A stretch of 64,000 nucleotides of DNA, taken from the NCBI RefSeq assembly GCF_900116495.1, contig NZ_FPAY01000006.1:124001-188000 (forward strand), given 5' to 3'. Of the stretch, positions 26,540 to 35,421 are shown one piece after another. The notes beneath the pieces were generated by a model. The model worked only from the letters and a program-made list of their open reading frames with translations, searched no databases and was not told the origin of the DNA. This DNA comes from Arthrobacter sp. ov118. GTDB lineage: Bacteria > Actinomycetota > Actinomycetes > Actinomycetales > Micrococcaceae. How positions within the stretch are numbered: the first letter of the stretch is position 1; each line of letters opens with the position of its first letter. The translations under genes and the position numbers were made by a program.

Positions 26540-27952
26540 ATGGAACAACAGACAAAGACGTCTGGCCGCGCACTGGGCGCCGCACTCAAACCCCGCCAGC
26601 TGACCATGATGGGGCTCGGAAGCGCCATCGGCGCGGGCCTCTTCATCGGCTCCGGCGCCGGCATCCAGGCCGCGGGCCCGGCCGTGCTGATCTCCTACCT
26701 TGTGGCCGGCACCCTTATCATCCTGGTGATGTGGGCCCTCGGCGAGATGGCCGCCGCTAATCCGGACAGCGGCGCCTTCTCCGTCTATACCGCCAAGGCC
26801 TACGGGCCGGTGGCCGGTGCCACGGTGGGCTGGCTCTGGTGGCTGCAGCTGGTGGTGGTCATCGCCGCGGAAGCGCTGGGTGCGGCAGGCCTGCTGGCCA
26901 CCATCTTCCCGGCGCTGCCGGTGTGGCTGATGGCCTTTGTGTTCATCGTGGTGCTCACCGCTGTGAACCTCACCAGCGTGAAGAACTTCGGCGAGTTCGA
27001 GTTCTGGTTCGCGCTGCTCAAGGTGGCAGCAATCGTGGGATTCCTCCTGGTCGGCGCTGCCCTGCTCTTCGGCTGGCTGCCGGGCGTGCAGTCGCCGGGC
27101 CTGGCCAACTTCACCGGCGCCGGATTCGCTCCCAGCGGTTTCGCCGGTATTGCCACGGCACTCTTCGTGGTGGCGTTCGCGTTCGGCGGCACCGAGATTG
27201 TGTCCGTGGCGGCAGCTGAGACCGCCGAGCCGGCCCGCAGTGTGAAGAAGGCGGTCCGGACCGTGCTGTGGCGCATCCTGATCTTTTACATCGGTGCGAT
27301 CTTCGTCATCGCGGCCGTGGTTCCCGTGGGTTCGGCGGGGCTGAAGAGCCCGTTCGCCGCCGTGTTGGACGCCGCCGGCATGCCCGGCGCCGCCACCGCC
27401 ATCACCCTGGTGGCCGTGGCAGCACTGCTCTCCGCCCTCAACGCCAACCTCTACGGTGCCTCAAGGATGGCGTTCTCCCTCGCCGAGCGGGGTGAAGCGC
27501 CGCGCCTGCTTGCCTCGGTGTCCAAGGCGCAGGTACCTGTTGTCGCAGTCCTGGCCAGCGTCGCTTTTGGTGTTGTCACGGTTGTGCTGGAGCTGGCCTT
27601 CCCCGAGAAGGTGCTTCCCGTCCTGCTCAACATCGTGGGTTCGACGTGCCTGCTGGTGTGGACGTCCGCGCTCCTCGCCCAGCTCGCGCTGCGCCTCCGC
27701 GCCGACCGCCAGGGGACGGAGCTTCCCCTGCGGATGCCCGGCTTCCCGTGGCTCACGTGCATGGGTCTCCTCATCCTCGCGGCGATCTTCACGGTGGGCT
27801 TCATCGGCGAGGATTCCCGTCCCCAGCTCCTGAGTACTTTCGCACTCGTAGGGCTTCTGGCGGTGGCCAACTGGCTTCACCACCGTTCCGGCAAAGTTCC
27901 GGGCCGCATTGAATCTGAGGACCGCGATAAGCACCCGGTGCTTGTCGACTGA
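26540..27952 (+). CDS. APC-family amino acid permease (GabP/AAT-like)
   Basis: The 470-aa protein has about 12 helices and the AAT-type signatures TMMGLGSAIGAGLFIGSG at TM1, VGWLWWLQLVVVIAAEALG, and AFAFGGTEIVSVAAAETAEP at TM6. These patterns are typical of the group that includes GabP and AroP. AGAGGAC lies a few bases before ATG 26540. It lies 53 bases after the aminotransferase gene, so the two probably import and transaminate the same amino acid under Lrp control. A GC hairpin at 27985-28017 follows. Confidence 0.9.
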   Translation: MEQQTKTSGRALGAALKPRQLTMMGLGSAIGAGLFIGSGAGIQAAGPAVLISYLVAGTLIILVMWALGEMAAANPDSGAFSVYTAKAYGPVAGATVGWLWWLQLVVVIAAEALGAAGLLATIFPALPVWLMAFVFIVVLTAVNLTSVKNFGEFEFWFALLKVAAIVGFLLVGAALLFGWLPGVQSPGLANFTGAGFAPSGFAGIATALFVVAFAFGGTEIVSVAAAETAEPARSVKKAVRTVLWRILIFYIGAIFVIAAVVPVGSAGLKSPFAAVLDAAGMPGAATAITLVAVAALLSALNANLYGASRMAFSLAERGEAPRLLASVSKAQVPVVAVLASVAFGVVTVVLELAFPEKVLPVLLNIVGSTCLLVWTSALLAQLALRLRADRQGTELPLRMPGFPWLTCMGLLILAAIFTVGFIGEDSRPQLLSTFALVGLLAVANWLHHRSGKVPGRIESEDRDKHPVLVD

Positions 27953-27984
27953 AATCAGGTGCTTGGACGGGGGCCGAGCACACG

Positions 27985-28024
27985 AAGGGCGCGTCCGGTC
28001 TGGCCGGGCGCGCCCTTGGCGTTT
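27985..28024 (+). terminator. Terminator after the amino acid permease
   Basis: AAGGGCGCG (27985-27993) pairs with CGCGCCCTT (28009-28017), followed by GGCGTTTTG. Confidence 0.7.
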
Positions 28025-28086
28025 TGAGGTGCTGGACGATATTCGTGCTGAATGCTCCTGGGCCGGACGGCATACCCAAGTCCAGA

Positions 28087-28693
28087 CCGGTTCCGTCTCC
28101 GACACACTGACACCTACGTCCTCCGGTCGATCGATCTCAGGGTGGGGTTCTGGTGGGCTGGGCCATCCTGCTGGACTACCTCTCCCTGCCGATGGTGATC
28201 AGGCTCATCGGCGGCTCCTACCTGAGCGCGCGGTTCCCTGGTATCCCGATCGGGGTCTGGATTGTGGGCTTCATCCTCATCACCACGGTGCTGAACATCC
28301 TGGGCATCAAGGTGGCGGACAAGGCCAACTACGTGCTGATGGCCTTCCAGATGTTGGTGATTGTGTTCTTCGTGGCGCTGTCCATCGGCAACGTGGTGTC
28401 CACCCAGGGCGCCGGCGGCCTGGCCAGCACGCAGCCGTTCTTCAACGACACCTCCAGCTTCGCCACCATCTCGTCCGGCGCCGCGATCGCCGCGTACTCG
28501 TTCCTCGGGTTCGACGCCGTCACCACCCTCACCGAGGAGACCACTAACCCGCGCAAGAACATGCCCCGCGCGATCATGCTCATCGCGCTGACCGGCGGCG
28601 GCATCTTCGTGGTGGTCTCCTACGTGACGCAGCTGGTGCACCCTGGCGGGGTCTTCGAGGATTCGGCCTCCGCGGCCAGCGCCATCGCACTGC
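28087..28693 (+). pseudogene. Internal fragment of the 19-20 kb APC permease, duplicated
   Basis: From about 28150 the DNA is nearly identical to 19346-19877 of the permease gene, in the same frame (for example YLSLPMVIRLIGGSYLSARF against the parental YLFLPMVIWLIGGSYLSAQF). The 28087-28150 part is a degraded match to the preceding codons with insertions. The fragment lacks TM1 and everything after the codons for ASAASAIAL. At 28693/28694 it is joined directly to the hydrolase relic, out of frame. It cannot encode a working transporter. Confidence 0.9.
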
Positions 28694-29366
28694 TTCCCGG
28701 TGTACGCCACCTACGAGAAGAAGAAGGTGGACGCGACCTTCCCCCGAGGTCGCCGAGCCGCTGGACGGTCCCGTCTGCCGGGGGCTGGCCAACACCGCCC
28801 GCCGGCACCGCATTGCGCTGGTGGCGGGCGTGGTGGAAACCTCGGAGGAACAGGGCAAGGCGTACAACACCCTGGTGGCCTTCGGGCCCGACGGCGCCCG
28901 GCTCGCCTTCTACCGGAAGATCCACCTCTTCGACGCCCAGGGCTCCGAAGAATCGACGTTCATCAAGCCCGGTCCGTCTACTGATCCGGTGGTGTTTGAG
29001 GCCGGTGAAGCCAGCCACAGCCTAACGACCTGCTACGACCTGCGGTTCCCGGAGCTGGCCAGATCACTGGCCGACGCCGGCGCCCAGGTCCTGCTGGTCT
29101 GCTCCTCCTGGGTGCCGGGCAACCAAAAGACCGAGCAGTGGCTGGCGCTGAACGCGGCCCGCGCCATCGAGAACAGCGTCTACGTGGCCGGGGTGTGCCA
29201 AGCCCCGCCGGTCTCCGTTGGCCGAAGCGTGCTGGTGGATCCGATGGGGGTCATTGAAACGGACCTGGGTCTGGAGCCGGGCATGCGGCCGTGGATGTTT
29301 CGATTGAGAACCGTGACGCGGGTCAGGGAGCAGTTCCCGATGTTCCGGCAGCGGAGACTGTTGTAG
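28694..29366 (+). pseudogene. 5'-truncated second copy of the nitrilase-superfamily hydrolase
   Basis: Homologous to about 20612-21279. The match starts at the codons for FPEYAAYEKKK, mutated here to lose the catalytic Glu context, has an extra C at the CCCCCGAGG run near 28740, then reads GVVETSEEQGKAYNTLVAFG through FYRKIHLFDAQGSEES and the Cys region TTCYDLRFPELARS to the TAG at 29364. A deleted G and a compensating insertion alter the last 30 residues (GMRPWMFRLRTV). It keeps the C that copy 1 has lost at 20857, so it preserves the older sequence there. Confidence 0.9.
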
Positions 29367-29427
29367 CCCTGAGAGGCTGTCTCATTAACGCAGTCATCTC
29401 AGCCTTATAGAATTCAGGCTGCATCAT

Positions 29428-29755
29428 TCGGCTGCACCCGGTCGTCCTGGCCGCGGGGCCTGGTCACAGTGGCCGCGGCCAATTTCACGGGATCGGCGCC
29501 CGTAGCGACAGCGACGAGACTGTCGGTCCTGCTGCCTCAGCTCGACGACGTCCGCTCCCCAATCGGTGGGCTGCGGGAGCCACGGTTCGGATGGACGCCC
29601 GGAGGCGTCAGCGAGAAGGGAGCCGTGGTTCAGCGCGGCGTCCCGGGTCTAGGGTAGGCCACGATGGAGCCCGGGGGCCAGACAGTGCCGAGCTCTTCGC
29701 CGCCGCCCAAACGTGTGACGGAACGGACGATGTCGTGGTTTTCCAGGTCCTACGG
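29428..29755 (-). pseudogene. Relic of the GH13 alpha-glucosidase gene (C-terminal parts)
   Basis: Three blocks match the GH13 gene in the same orientation, with deletions between them: the region near 29430-29520 with 31683-31790, 29529-29645 with 31936-32035 (shared GGGCTGCGGGAGCCACGG), and 29690-29755 with 32215-32275 (shared GGACGATGTCGTGGTTTTCC). The order is kept but the frames are broken by many indels. This explains most of an otherwise gene-free 550-base stretch. From 29756 to 29915 I see nothing but the upstream region of the next gene. Confidence 0.8.
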
Positions 29756-29915
29756 GGGGCCGTAAACCTGCGGTGCGGGCAGCGAGGGAGGCTCGAGCAT
29801 CGGATAGGGTTCTTGCTGACACTTGTGTGTTAGAACGTCAATCAAGGTGGGCGATTGCCCTGTTCGTACGGTATTGGATCGGGCCCTGGTCCAACGCAGA
29901 TAGGAAATAGTTCGG

Positions 29916-30917
29916 TTGAGTGAAGAGAAGGGATTCTGGCGCGAGACAGCAAGTCTTGCAAAGAAAGACCCCGCTGGCGCTATCACAGGTCTCGCAGGCT
30001 TAATTGGCGTAGTGGTCGCACTTGTTGATCTGTTCACCCCGTTCGAGTTGCCGAAGGACCTCCCTGATGAGGTCTTCCTATTCACTGTTTCCACAGTCCT
30101 GCTTAGCCTGTATACCGCCTCCCGCCTCCGGCGGGTTCGCGAAGTGGAGGAGCGACGCCGGGATGAACGCCATGGCTTGCTTCTCAACCAGCTCGAACAG
30201 CTGGTACAAGAAGCTGAACTCAGACAAGTGGTAAGTGCTGAAATTAACCCACTGCTGGTGGCTGAATTGAGCAACACCACTGGTTGGTGGTTCCGGGGCG
30301 GCTCCGGCCGCTGGTTCCGTGATCAAGTCCTGCCGACATTGGCCAACCGTTTAGAACCTCAGCCGGTTTGCGTCCAGATACTGGATCCTAGGGACGAACA
30401 CCTTTGTGATCGTTATTCTTCCTATCGGAGCAGGCAGCGGGATCCTGCTGATAGGCGTGAAGACGAGTCCAACCCGAGGGAGATTCAGGCGGATTTGCTT
30501 GCGTGTATCTTGTCTGCCTGCGTCCATGCCGCTCGTTCTCGGATTACGGCCGAGATAGTCCTTCTTCGCAACTACAGCCCACTGCGCATAGACATGGGAT
30601 CATCGATGCTGCTCGCGACGGTGGCGTCACAGGCGGCTCCCGCCCTAATGGCAAGACGGGATAGCTTCTTCTACAAGAGCATTAAGGACGAGTTCGAGAA
30701 TGCAGCTCACGGCCATGCGGTCCTTAAACCTTCTGGAGATCATAGGAAGATCCCCGGCCCGGATGCCATGACAGCAGAATGGGCGAGGCGTGTACTGGAA
30801 GATTGCCGGGTTATGAACGGCGAGGAGGGGCAGACCTCCTTGTTGTCTGGATTTGCCAAGGCCGAAGACCTCGACTTTGAAACCATCAACAGAAAGGCCT
30901 TCGGTGGCAGGGCTTAA
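29916..30917 (+). CDS. Hypothetical protein with two N-terminal membrane helices
   Basis: The 333-aa protein starts at TTG 29916, with AGGAA 9 bases upstream. It has two helices near the N-terminus (AITGLAGLIGVVVALVDLF and EVFLFTVSTVLLSLYTASRL), a charged coiled-coil-like stretch (RRVREVEERRRDERHGLLL), and a soluble C-terminal domain of ~220 aa. That domain has VCVQILDPRDEHLCDRYSSY, then AEIVLLRNYSPLRIDMGSSM and RRDSFFYKSIKDEFENA. I do not recognise the domain. The gene overlaps the start of the cupin gene by 14 bases, so the two act as a unit. Lower GC and codon use unlike the flanking metabolic genes suggest acquisition; a membrane sensor or effector is possible. Confidence 0.75.
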   Translation: MSEEKGFWRETASLAKKDPAGAITGLAGLIGVVVALVDLFTPFELPKDLPDEVFLFTVSTVLLSLYTASRLRRVREVEERRRDERHGLLLNQLEQLVQEAELRQVVSAEINPLLVAELSNTTGWWFRGGSGRWFRDQVLPTLANRLEPQPVCVQILDPRDEHLCDRYSSYRSRQRDPADRREDESNPREIQADLLACILSACVHAARSRITAEIVLLRNYSPLRIDMGSSMLLATVASQAAPALMARRDSFFYKSIKDEFENAAHGHAVLKPSGDHRKIPGPDAMTAEWARRVLEDCRVMNGEEGQTSLLSGFAKAEDLDFETINRKAFGGRA

Positions 30918-31578
30918 ATCTACTGCGTCGGGAGTTAAGAACATCCTTGGCGGCGTCGGAATCGACAGCGCGTTGGCTAGAGAAATCCTTGAGGAGATGA
31001 CACACGCGCTTCCCATAGTGTCCGCTACACGGCATCCGCTGGGGTTTGCTCATCTAGAACTGACCAACATCGTAGGTGGGTCATTTCGAACTCGGCTGCA
31101 TCTCTGGACAAAGGAGACCGCAGCATGGGCGGACGATCTCGGCAGCCTTCACGATCACACGTGGGATCTCCGCAGTGCCGTCCTCACGGGAGGGCTGACT
31201 GACATCTACTTGGAACCGAGACAGGACCCTTCGGGGCCATTTGGTGCTTATCAGATCGAGTATGGGAATGATGGAAATACCACTGTTCAGTTGGATGGCA
31301 GATGGTCCCTCGACGAACGGGAGGTCAGGACGGTCCGACAAGGAGACATCTATGAACTTCGACCAAGGGCTGTGCACTGCACCACAGTTGAGCGCTTTCC
31401 AACTGCAACCTTGGTGATCGCGAAAGATATCGGTGGGCCAGGACCGAAAGTATTCCTCCCCGGCGCTGCAGGCGAGATGCCGGCCGGTGAGAGGGCGGAA
31501 CTGGATCCGGATTGGATGCTAATGGCCTTGCGGCAGGCGGTGGAATCCTTGTCTGGACGAGCCGGAGACCGCCCGTAG
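30904..31578 (+). CDS. Cupin-fold protein with an HDHTWD metal-site motif
   Basis: GTG 30904 overlaps the previous gene's end and has AGAAAGG upstream. The 224-aa protein has LGSLHDHTWDLRSAVLTGGL, which resembles the HDHPWD motif of a cupin group often found in phages and mobile regions, and QGDIYELRPRAVHCTTVERF, which supplies the third His. Two His from HDH plus this His would form the metal site. The C-terminal ~40 residues are acidic. It forms a two-gene unit with the membrane protein upstream and ends before a bidirectional terminator. The reaction is unknown. Confidence 0.75.
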   Translation: MAGLKSTASGVKNILGGVGIDSALAREILEEMTHALPIVSATRHPLGFAHLELTNIVGGSFRTRLHLWTKETAAWADDLGSLHDHTWDLRSAVLTGGLTDIYLEPRQDPSGPFGAYQIEYGNDGNTTVQLDGRWSLDEREVRTVRQGDIYELRPRAVHCTTVERFPTATLVIAKDIGGPGPKVFLPGAAGEMPAGERAELDPDWMLMALRQAVESLSGRAGDRP

Positions 31579-31600
31579 GTAGGTCTCCACGCTGGGAAGG

Positions 31601-31646
31601 AAAAGGTGCCGTCCCGTCTCGGAAGGGAAACGTGGACGGCCCTTTT
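31601..31646. terminator. Bidirectional terminator between the cupin and GH13 genes
   Basis: AAAAGGTGCCGTCC (31601-31614) pairs with GGACGGCCCTTTT (31634-31646) with one bulged base. T-runs on both strands suit the convergent genes on either side. Confidence 0.8.
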
Positions 31647-31656
31647 CTTGAGGCAG

Positions 31657-33294
31657 CTACCTCAGCACCCAGGCCGCGTTGTTCGGCTGGAGCCAGCCGT
31701 CCTGTTCCAGCGGGGCGGCGGTGAGCAGCACGGTGCCGGCGGGCAGTCTGACCGGTTCGGTTCCCATCGCGACGGCGACGAGGAAGTGCTCGTTGCGTTT
31801 GCAGATTAGGAGGTTTCCGGCCTCGACCCGCCAGCTGCCGCCGTCGTCCGCGGTGAAGACCTCGTTTTTCCACAATTGCCGGCGCAGCTCCAGCGCCGCT
31901 TTGGTGAGGTTCAGGGCTGAGTCCTGGTCCTGTTCCTGCAGCTCGATGGCGTGGGATCCCCAGTCTGCGGGCTGCGGGAGCCACGGCTCCGCCGCGGGTT
32001 CACCGAGCGAGAAGCCGTGGCTCAGGGCCGCGTTCTCTGTCCATGGCAGCGGGACGCGGGCGCCGTCGCGGCAGACGCCGCCGCGGGCCCACATCGGATC
32101 CACCCGGGCCTCCACCGGAACTTCGACCTCGGGCAGCCCGAGCTCCTGGCCCTGGTAGATGTACGCCGCTCCGGGCAGTCCCAGCAGCGCCACCAGCGCG
32201 GCCCGCGCCCGCACCCCACCGAGCTCGCCGCCGCCGAAGCGGGTGACGGAGCGGACGATGTCGTGGTTTTCCAGCGCCCACGTCGGGGCGGCACCGTGTT
32301 CCAGACGCGCCGCCTCGAGCTCGTTGCCGACGGCGGCCCACGCCTCCGGATCCCAGCCGAGTTTCACGAAAGCGAATGCGAAGGCCTGCTGCATCTCGTC
32401 GGCGCGGGTGTAGCGGGCGGCGCGGGCCGGTTCTAGGTTGACCTCGCCCACCAGCAGGCGGTGCGGCTCGTACTTCTCCGCGATGGTGCGCCAGCGGCGG
32501 TAGACCTCGTGGACGTCCTCCTGGTCGGAGACCTGCGGGTTGGATCGCAGCCCGTCCACCACCCCGCCCTCGGACGGCGAATCCGGTAGCCCGTCGGCCT
32601 TGAAAAGCGCGTGCGCCACGTCGATGCGCAGCCCGTCCACGCCCTTGTCGAACCAGAAGCGCAGCACGCCGTCGAAGTAATCGCCGACGGCGGGGTTGCG
32701 CCAGTTCCAGTCCGGCTGGCCGGCCGAGAAGAGGTGCAGGTACCAGTCAAGGTCGGTTGCAGAGTCCGGGTTGGCTCGGCTCCACGCCCGGCCGCCGAAC
32801 ACGCTCTGCCAGTTGTTCGGCGGCGTCTGGCCGTCGCGGCCCTGCACGAAGTGGAACATGCCCCGCTCCGGCGAACCCGGGCTGGCCGCGAGGGCCGCCC
32901 GGAAGAGCGGGTGCTCGGAGGAGCAGTGGTTGGGGACGACGTCGAGCAGGATCCGCAGGCCCAGCGCGTGCGCCTGCGCCAGGAGAGACTCGAACTGTTC
33001 CATGGTGCCGAACAGCGGGTCCACGCCGCAGTAGTCGGTCACGTCGTAGCCCTGGTCCACCTGCGGGGAGGGCTGGAACGGGGTCATCCAGATGCCGTCG
33101 ACGCCGAGCGCGGCGATGTACGGCAGCCGGGCGGTGAGGCCGGCGAGGTCGCCCACGCCGTCGCCGTCGCCGTCGGCGAAGGAGCGCGGGTAGACCTCGT
33201 AGATAACGGCGGACTGCCACCAGTCGGGGGCGGGCGCGATGGTGGTTTCCTCGACAGCGCCCGCCATGGGGCCCGCCGGCAGGACGGCGCTCAT
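31657..33294 (-). CDS. Glycoside hydrolase family 13, alpha-glucosidase type
   Basis: The 545-aa enzyme has the TIM-barrel motifs of GH13: DVVPNH (region I), GLRIDVAHALFK with the nucleophile Asp (region II), LLVGEVNLEPA with the acid/base Glu (III), and ALENHDIVRSV (IV). VYPRSFADGDGDGVGDLAGL near the N-terminus places it with cytoplasmic alpha-glucosidases and oligo-1,6-glucosidases. No signal peptide is present, so it would hydrolyse alpha-glucosides imported by the ABC system. Its ATG overlaps the permease stop (ATGA). It is the last gene of the LacI-ABC-GH13 operon. Confidence 0.93.
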   Translation of the reverse strand: MSAVLPAGPMAGAVEETTIAPAPDWWQSAVIYEVYPRSFADGDGDGVGDLAGLTARLPYIAALGVDGIWMTPFQPSPQVDQGYDVTDYCGVDPLFGTMEQFESLLAQAHALGLRILLDVVPNHCSSEHPLFRAALAASPGSPERGMFHFVQGRDGQTPPNNWQSVFGGRAWSRANPDSATDLDWYLHLFSAGQPDWNWRNPAVGDYFDGVLRFWFDKGVDGLRIDVAHALFKADGLPDSPSEGGVVDGLRSNPQVSDQEDVHEVYRRWRTIAEKYEPHRLLVGEVNLEPARAARYTRADEMQQAFAFAFVKLGWDPEAWAAVGNELEAARLEHGAAPTWALENHDIVRSVTRFGGGELGGVRARAALVALLGLPGAAYIYQGQELGLPEVEVPVEARVDPMWARGGVCRDGARVPLPWTENAALSHGFSLGEPAAEPWLPQPADWGSHAIELQEQDQDSALNLTKAALELRRQLWKNEVFTADDGGSWRVEAGNLLICKRNEHFLVAVAMGTEPVRLPAGTVLLTAAPLEQDGWLQPNNAAWVLR

Positions 33295-34208
33295 TTGCTC
33301 GCCCCGGCCGTGAGGCCTTCGACGATCCGCCGCTGGAAGATCAGCACCATAATGACCAACGGTACGGTGACGATCACGCCGGCGGCCATCTGCTCACCGA
33401 ACGGCGCCTGGAATTCGGTGGCGCCGGTGAACTTGGAGATCGCGACCGTGGCGGTCTGGATCTTGGGGTCGTTGATCATGGACAGCGCTATGATGAACTC
33501 GTTCCAGCTGTGGATGAAGGTCAGGATCGCGGTGGTGAACACGCCCGGCGCGGCGAGCGGCAGCAGGACGCGGCGGAACGCCTGCCACTTGGTGCAGCCG
33601 TCGATCATGGCGGCTTCCTCGAGGTCGAACGGCAGGGCCTTCATGAATGTGGTGAGGTTCCAGACCGCCAGCGGGATCGCGAAGGACAGGCTGGGGACGA
33701 TCATGGCCTGGTAGGTGTTGATCCAGCCGAGGTCCGTGAAGAGGCGCAGCAGCGGCACCACCACGGAGATGCCGGGGAACATCGAGGTCGCGATGATGAC
33801 GCCCAGGATCAGCGACTTGAACCGGAAGTTCAGCCGGGAGATCGCGTAGGCGGCGAATACGCCCAGGAGCAGGGCAAACACCGTGGTGGTGCCGGCCACG
33901 ATCAGGGAGTTCAGCAGGGCCTGGCCGAACATGGTGGAGCCGTCGAACACCTTGACGTAGTTCTCCAGCGAGAACGGCGCCGGCAGCAGGGTGTTGTCGA
34001 AAATGTCGGCGGTGCGGCGCAGGCTGGAGACCAGCATCCAGTAGAACGGCGCCAGGCAGTAGGCGAAGATCAGCGCCAGGCCCAGGTACACGGAGTAGGA
34101 GCGCCAGGTGCGCTGCGCTTTCGGTTTGCCGGGTACGACGGCGTCAGTCGCCCCGGGTGTGCCGGCGCCGGAGTCCGTGGCGGCGTTGCGGAGGTCGGAG
34201 ATGGTCAT
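33291..34208 (-). CDS. Sugar ABC transporter permease, MalG type
   Basis: The 305-aa inner-membrane protein has six helices and the EAA loop EEAAMIDGCTKWQAFRRVLL, which contacts the ATPase. It works with the MalF-type permease, whose stop overlaps this start (ATGA), and the binding protein encoded upstream, to import a sugar, probably an alpha-glucoside given the GH13 gene behind it. No ATPase gene is in the operon, so a shared MsiK-like ATPase encoded elsewhere is presumably used, as is common in actinobacteria. Confidence 0.93.
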   Translation of the reverse strand: MTISDLRNAATDSGAGTPGATDAVVPGKPKAQRTWRSYSVYLGLALIFAYCLAPFYWMLVSSLRRTADIFDNTLLPAPFSLENYVKVFDGSTMFGQALLNSLIVAGTTTVFALLLGVFAAYAISRLNFRFKSLILGVIIATSMFPGISVVVPLLRLFTDLGWINTYQAMIVPSLSFAIPLAVWNLTTFMKALPFDLEEAAMIDGCTKWQAFRRVLLPLAAPGVFTTAILTFIHSWNEFIIALSMINDPKIQTATVAISKFTGATEFQAPFGEQMAAGVIVTVPLVIMVLIFQRRIVEGLTAGASK

Positions 34209-35266
34209 CGGGTGGCCTCGGCCTTCTTCTGTTCGGCGATTTCCTGTTCAGCGATAGGCCGCGTGCGGGTTGCCTTGGTGCGGGACTTCTTCGAGATCAG
34301 TTTCAGCTCCTTGGCGCCGGTGACGTCGGCGCCGAGCACCTTGACGAACACGATCGCGACGAGGGCGACGTAGAGGAACAGCATCACGGCGAACGCGGAG
34401 GCGGAGCCGTAGCGGAGCTGGTTGGATTCGTCCCAGGCCAGCATGGACAGGGTCTCCACGGACTCCTTGCCCGGGCCCACCAGGACGAAGGGCAGATCGA
34501 ACATGCGCAGCGCGTCGAGCATGCGGAACAGCACGGCGACCAGAAGGGTGGGCTTGACCAGCGGCAGGGTGATGGAGCCGAGCTGGCGCCACCAGCCGGC
34601 GCCGTCGATCCTGGCCGCCTCGTAGACTTCGGCGGGGATGACCTGCATGCCGGCGAGGACCAGCAGGCCGATGAACGGGGCGGTCTTCCAGACCTCGGCG
34701 ATGATGATGGCCGCACGGGAGGCGTTGCCCTCGGCGGTCCAGAGGATTTCGCTGCCGAGCAGGGTGTTGGCGATGCCGTCGGACTGGAAGATCCAGCGCC
34801 ACAGCAGGCCGGAGACGGCGGTGGGCACCGCCCAGGGGACCAGGATGCTGGCGCGCAGGAAGGACCGACCGCGGAAGGCGCGGTTCATGGCCAGGGCCAG
34901 GCAGAGGCCCAGGACGGTCTCGAGGAACACGGTGGTGACGGTGAAGAACGTGGTGTTGCCGAGCGCGTTGAGGAAGCGGCGCCCGGATTCGCCGACGAAC
35001 AGGTCGGCGTAGTTGGCCAGGCCCACGAAGGCGTCGACGTCGGTGACGAAGCCGTCCGCGTCCAGGCCAGATTCGGCGCGGAACAGGGACTGGTGCACCG
35101 CGGAGAGCAGCGGGTACAGGATAACCAGGGCCAGGACCAGGAGGGTGGGGGAGAGGAGGAGGGCGGCCATGCGGCCTTCGCCGGCGGTGCGCTGGGCGCG
35201 CCTGCGGGGCTTGGGGGTTTCCGGCGCGGGCTGCACGCCGGCGGGCGGGGCGGTCGTCGTCGTCAT
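34205..35266 (-). CDS. Sugar ABC transporter permease, MalF type
   Basis: The 353-aa protein has about six to seven helices and the EAA motif YEAARIDGAGWWRQLGSITL. It pairs with the overlapping MalG-type permease. The first ~35 residues are a Thr/Pro-rich basic cytoplasmic tail. It lies 155 bases after the binding-protein gene, with a strong hairpin in that gap that may lower permease expression relative to the binding protein. Confidence 0.93.
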   Translation of the reverse strand: MTTTTAPPAGVQPAPETPKPRRRAQRTAGEGRMAALLLSPTLLVLALVILYPLLSAVHQSLFRAESGLDADGFVTDVDAFVGLANYADLFVGESGRRFLNALGNTTFFTVTTVFLETVLGLCLALAMNRAFRGRSFLRASILVPWAVPTAVSGLLWRWIFQSDGIANTLLGSEILWTAEGNASRAAIIIAEVWKTAPFIGLLVLAGMQVIPAEVYEAARIDGAGWWRQLGSITLPLVKPTLLVAVLFRMLDALRMFDLPFVLVGPGKESVETLSMLAWDESNQLRYGSASAFAVMLFLYVALVAIVFVKVLGADVTGAKELKLISKKSRTKATRTRPIAEQEIAEQKKAEATR

Positions 35267-35344
35267 TTTCGGAACCTAACTGGGGACCTAAGAAGGGGAT
35301 CCTGCGGAGCTAAAGAAAGTTAAAGAAAAAGGGTGGCGGCTGCC

Positions 35345-35372
35345 GGGCCGGCCGGAAGGATCCGGCCGGCCC
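35345..35372 (-). terminator. Intra-operon hairpin between binding-protein and permease genes
   Basis: GGGCCGGCCGGA (35345-35356) pairs with TCCGGCCGGCCC (35361-35372), a 12-pair stem with a 4-base loop. On the minus strand it is followed by CCCTTTTTCTTTAACTTTC, a terminator-like context. It probably gives partial termination or protects the binding-protein mRNA. Confidence 0.75.
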
Positions 35373-35421
35373 GATGCCGCTGAGAGTGCTGTAGTACGCG
35401 GTGTTGCTAGAAGGGTGCGGA

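Noticed and set aside
29916..30917. The membrane protein as a missing DrmC (phospholipase D-like)
   Set aside because: No HKD (H-x-K-x4-D) motif is present, and it lies 10 kb from the island.
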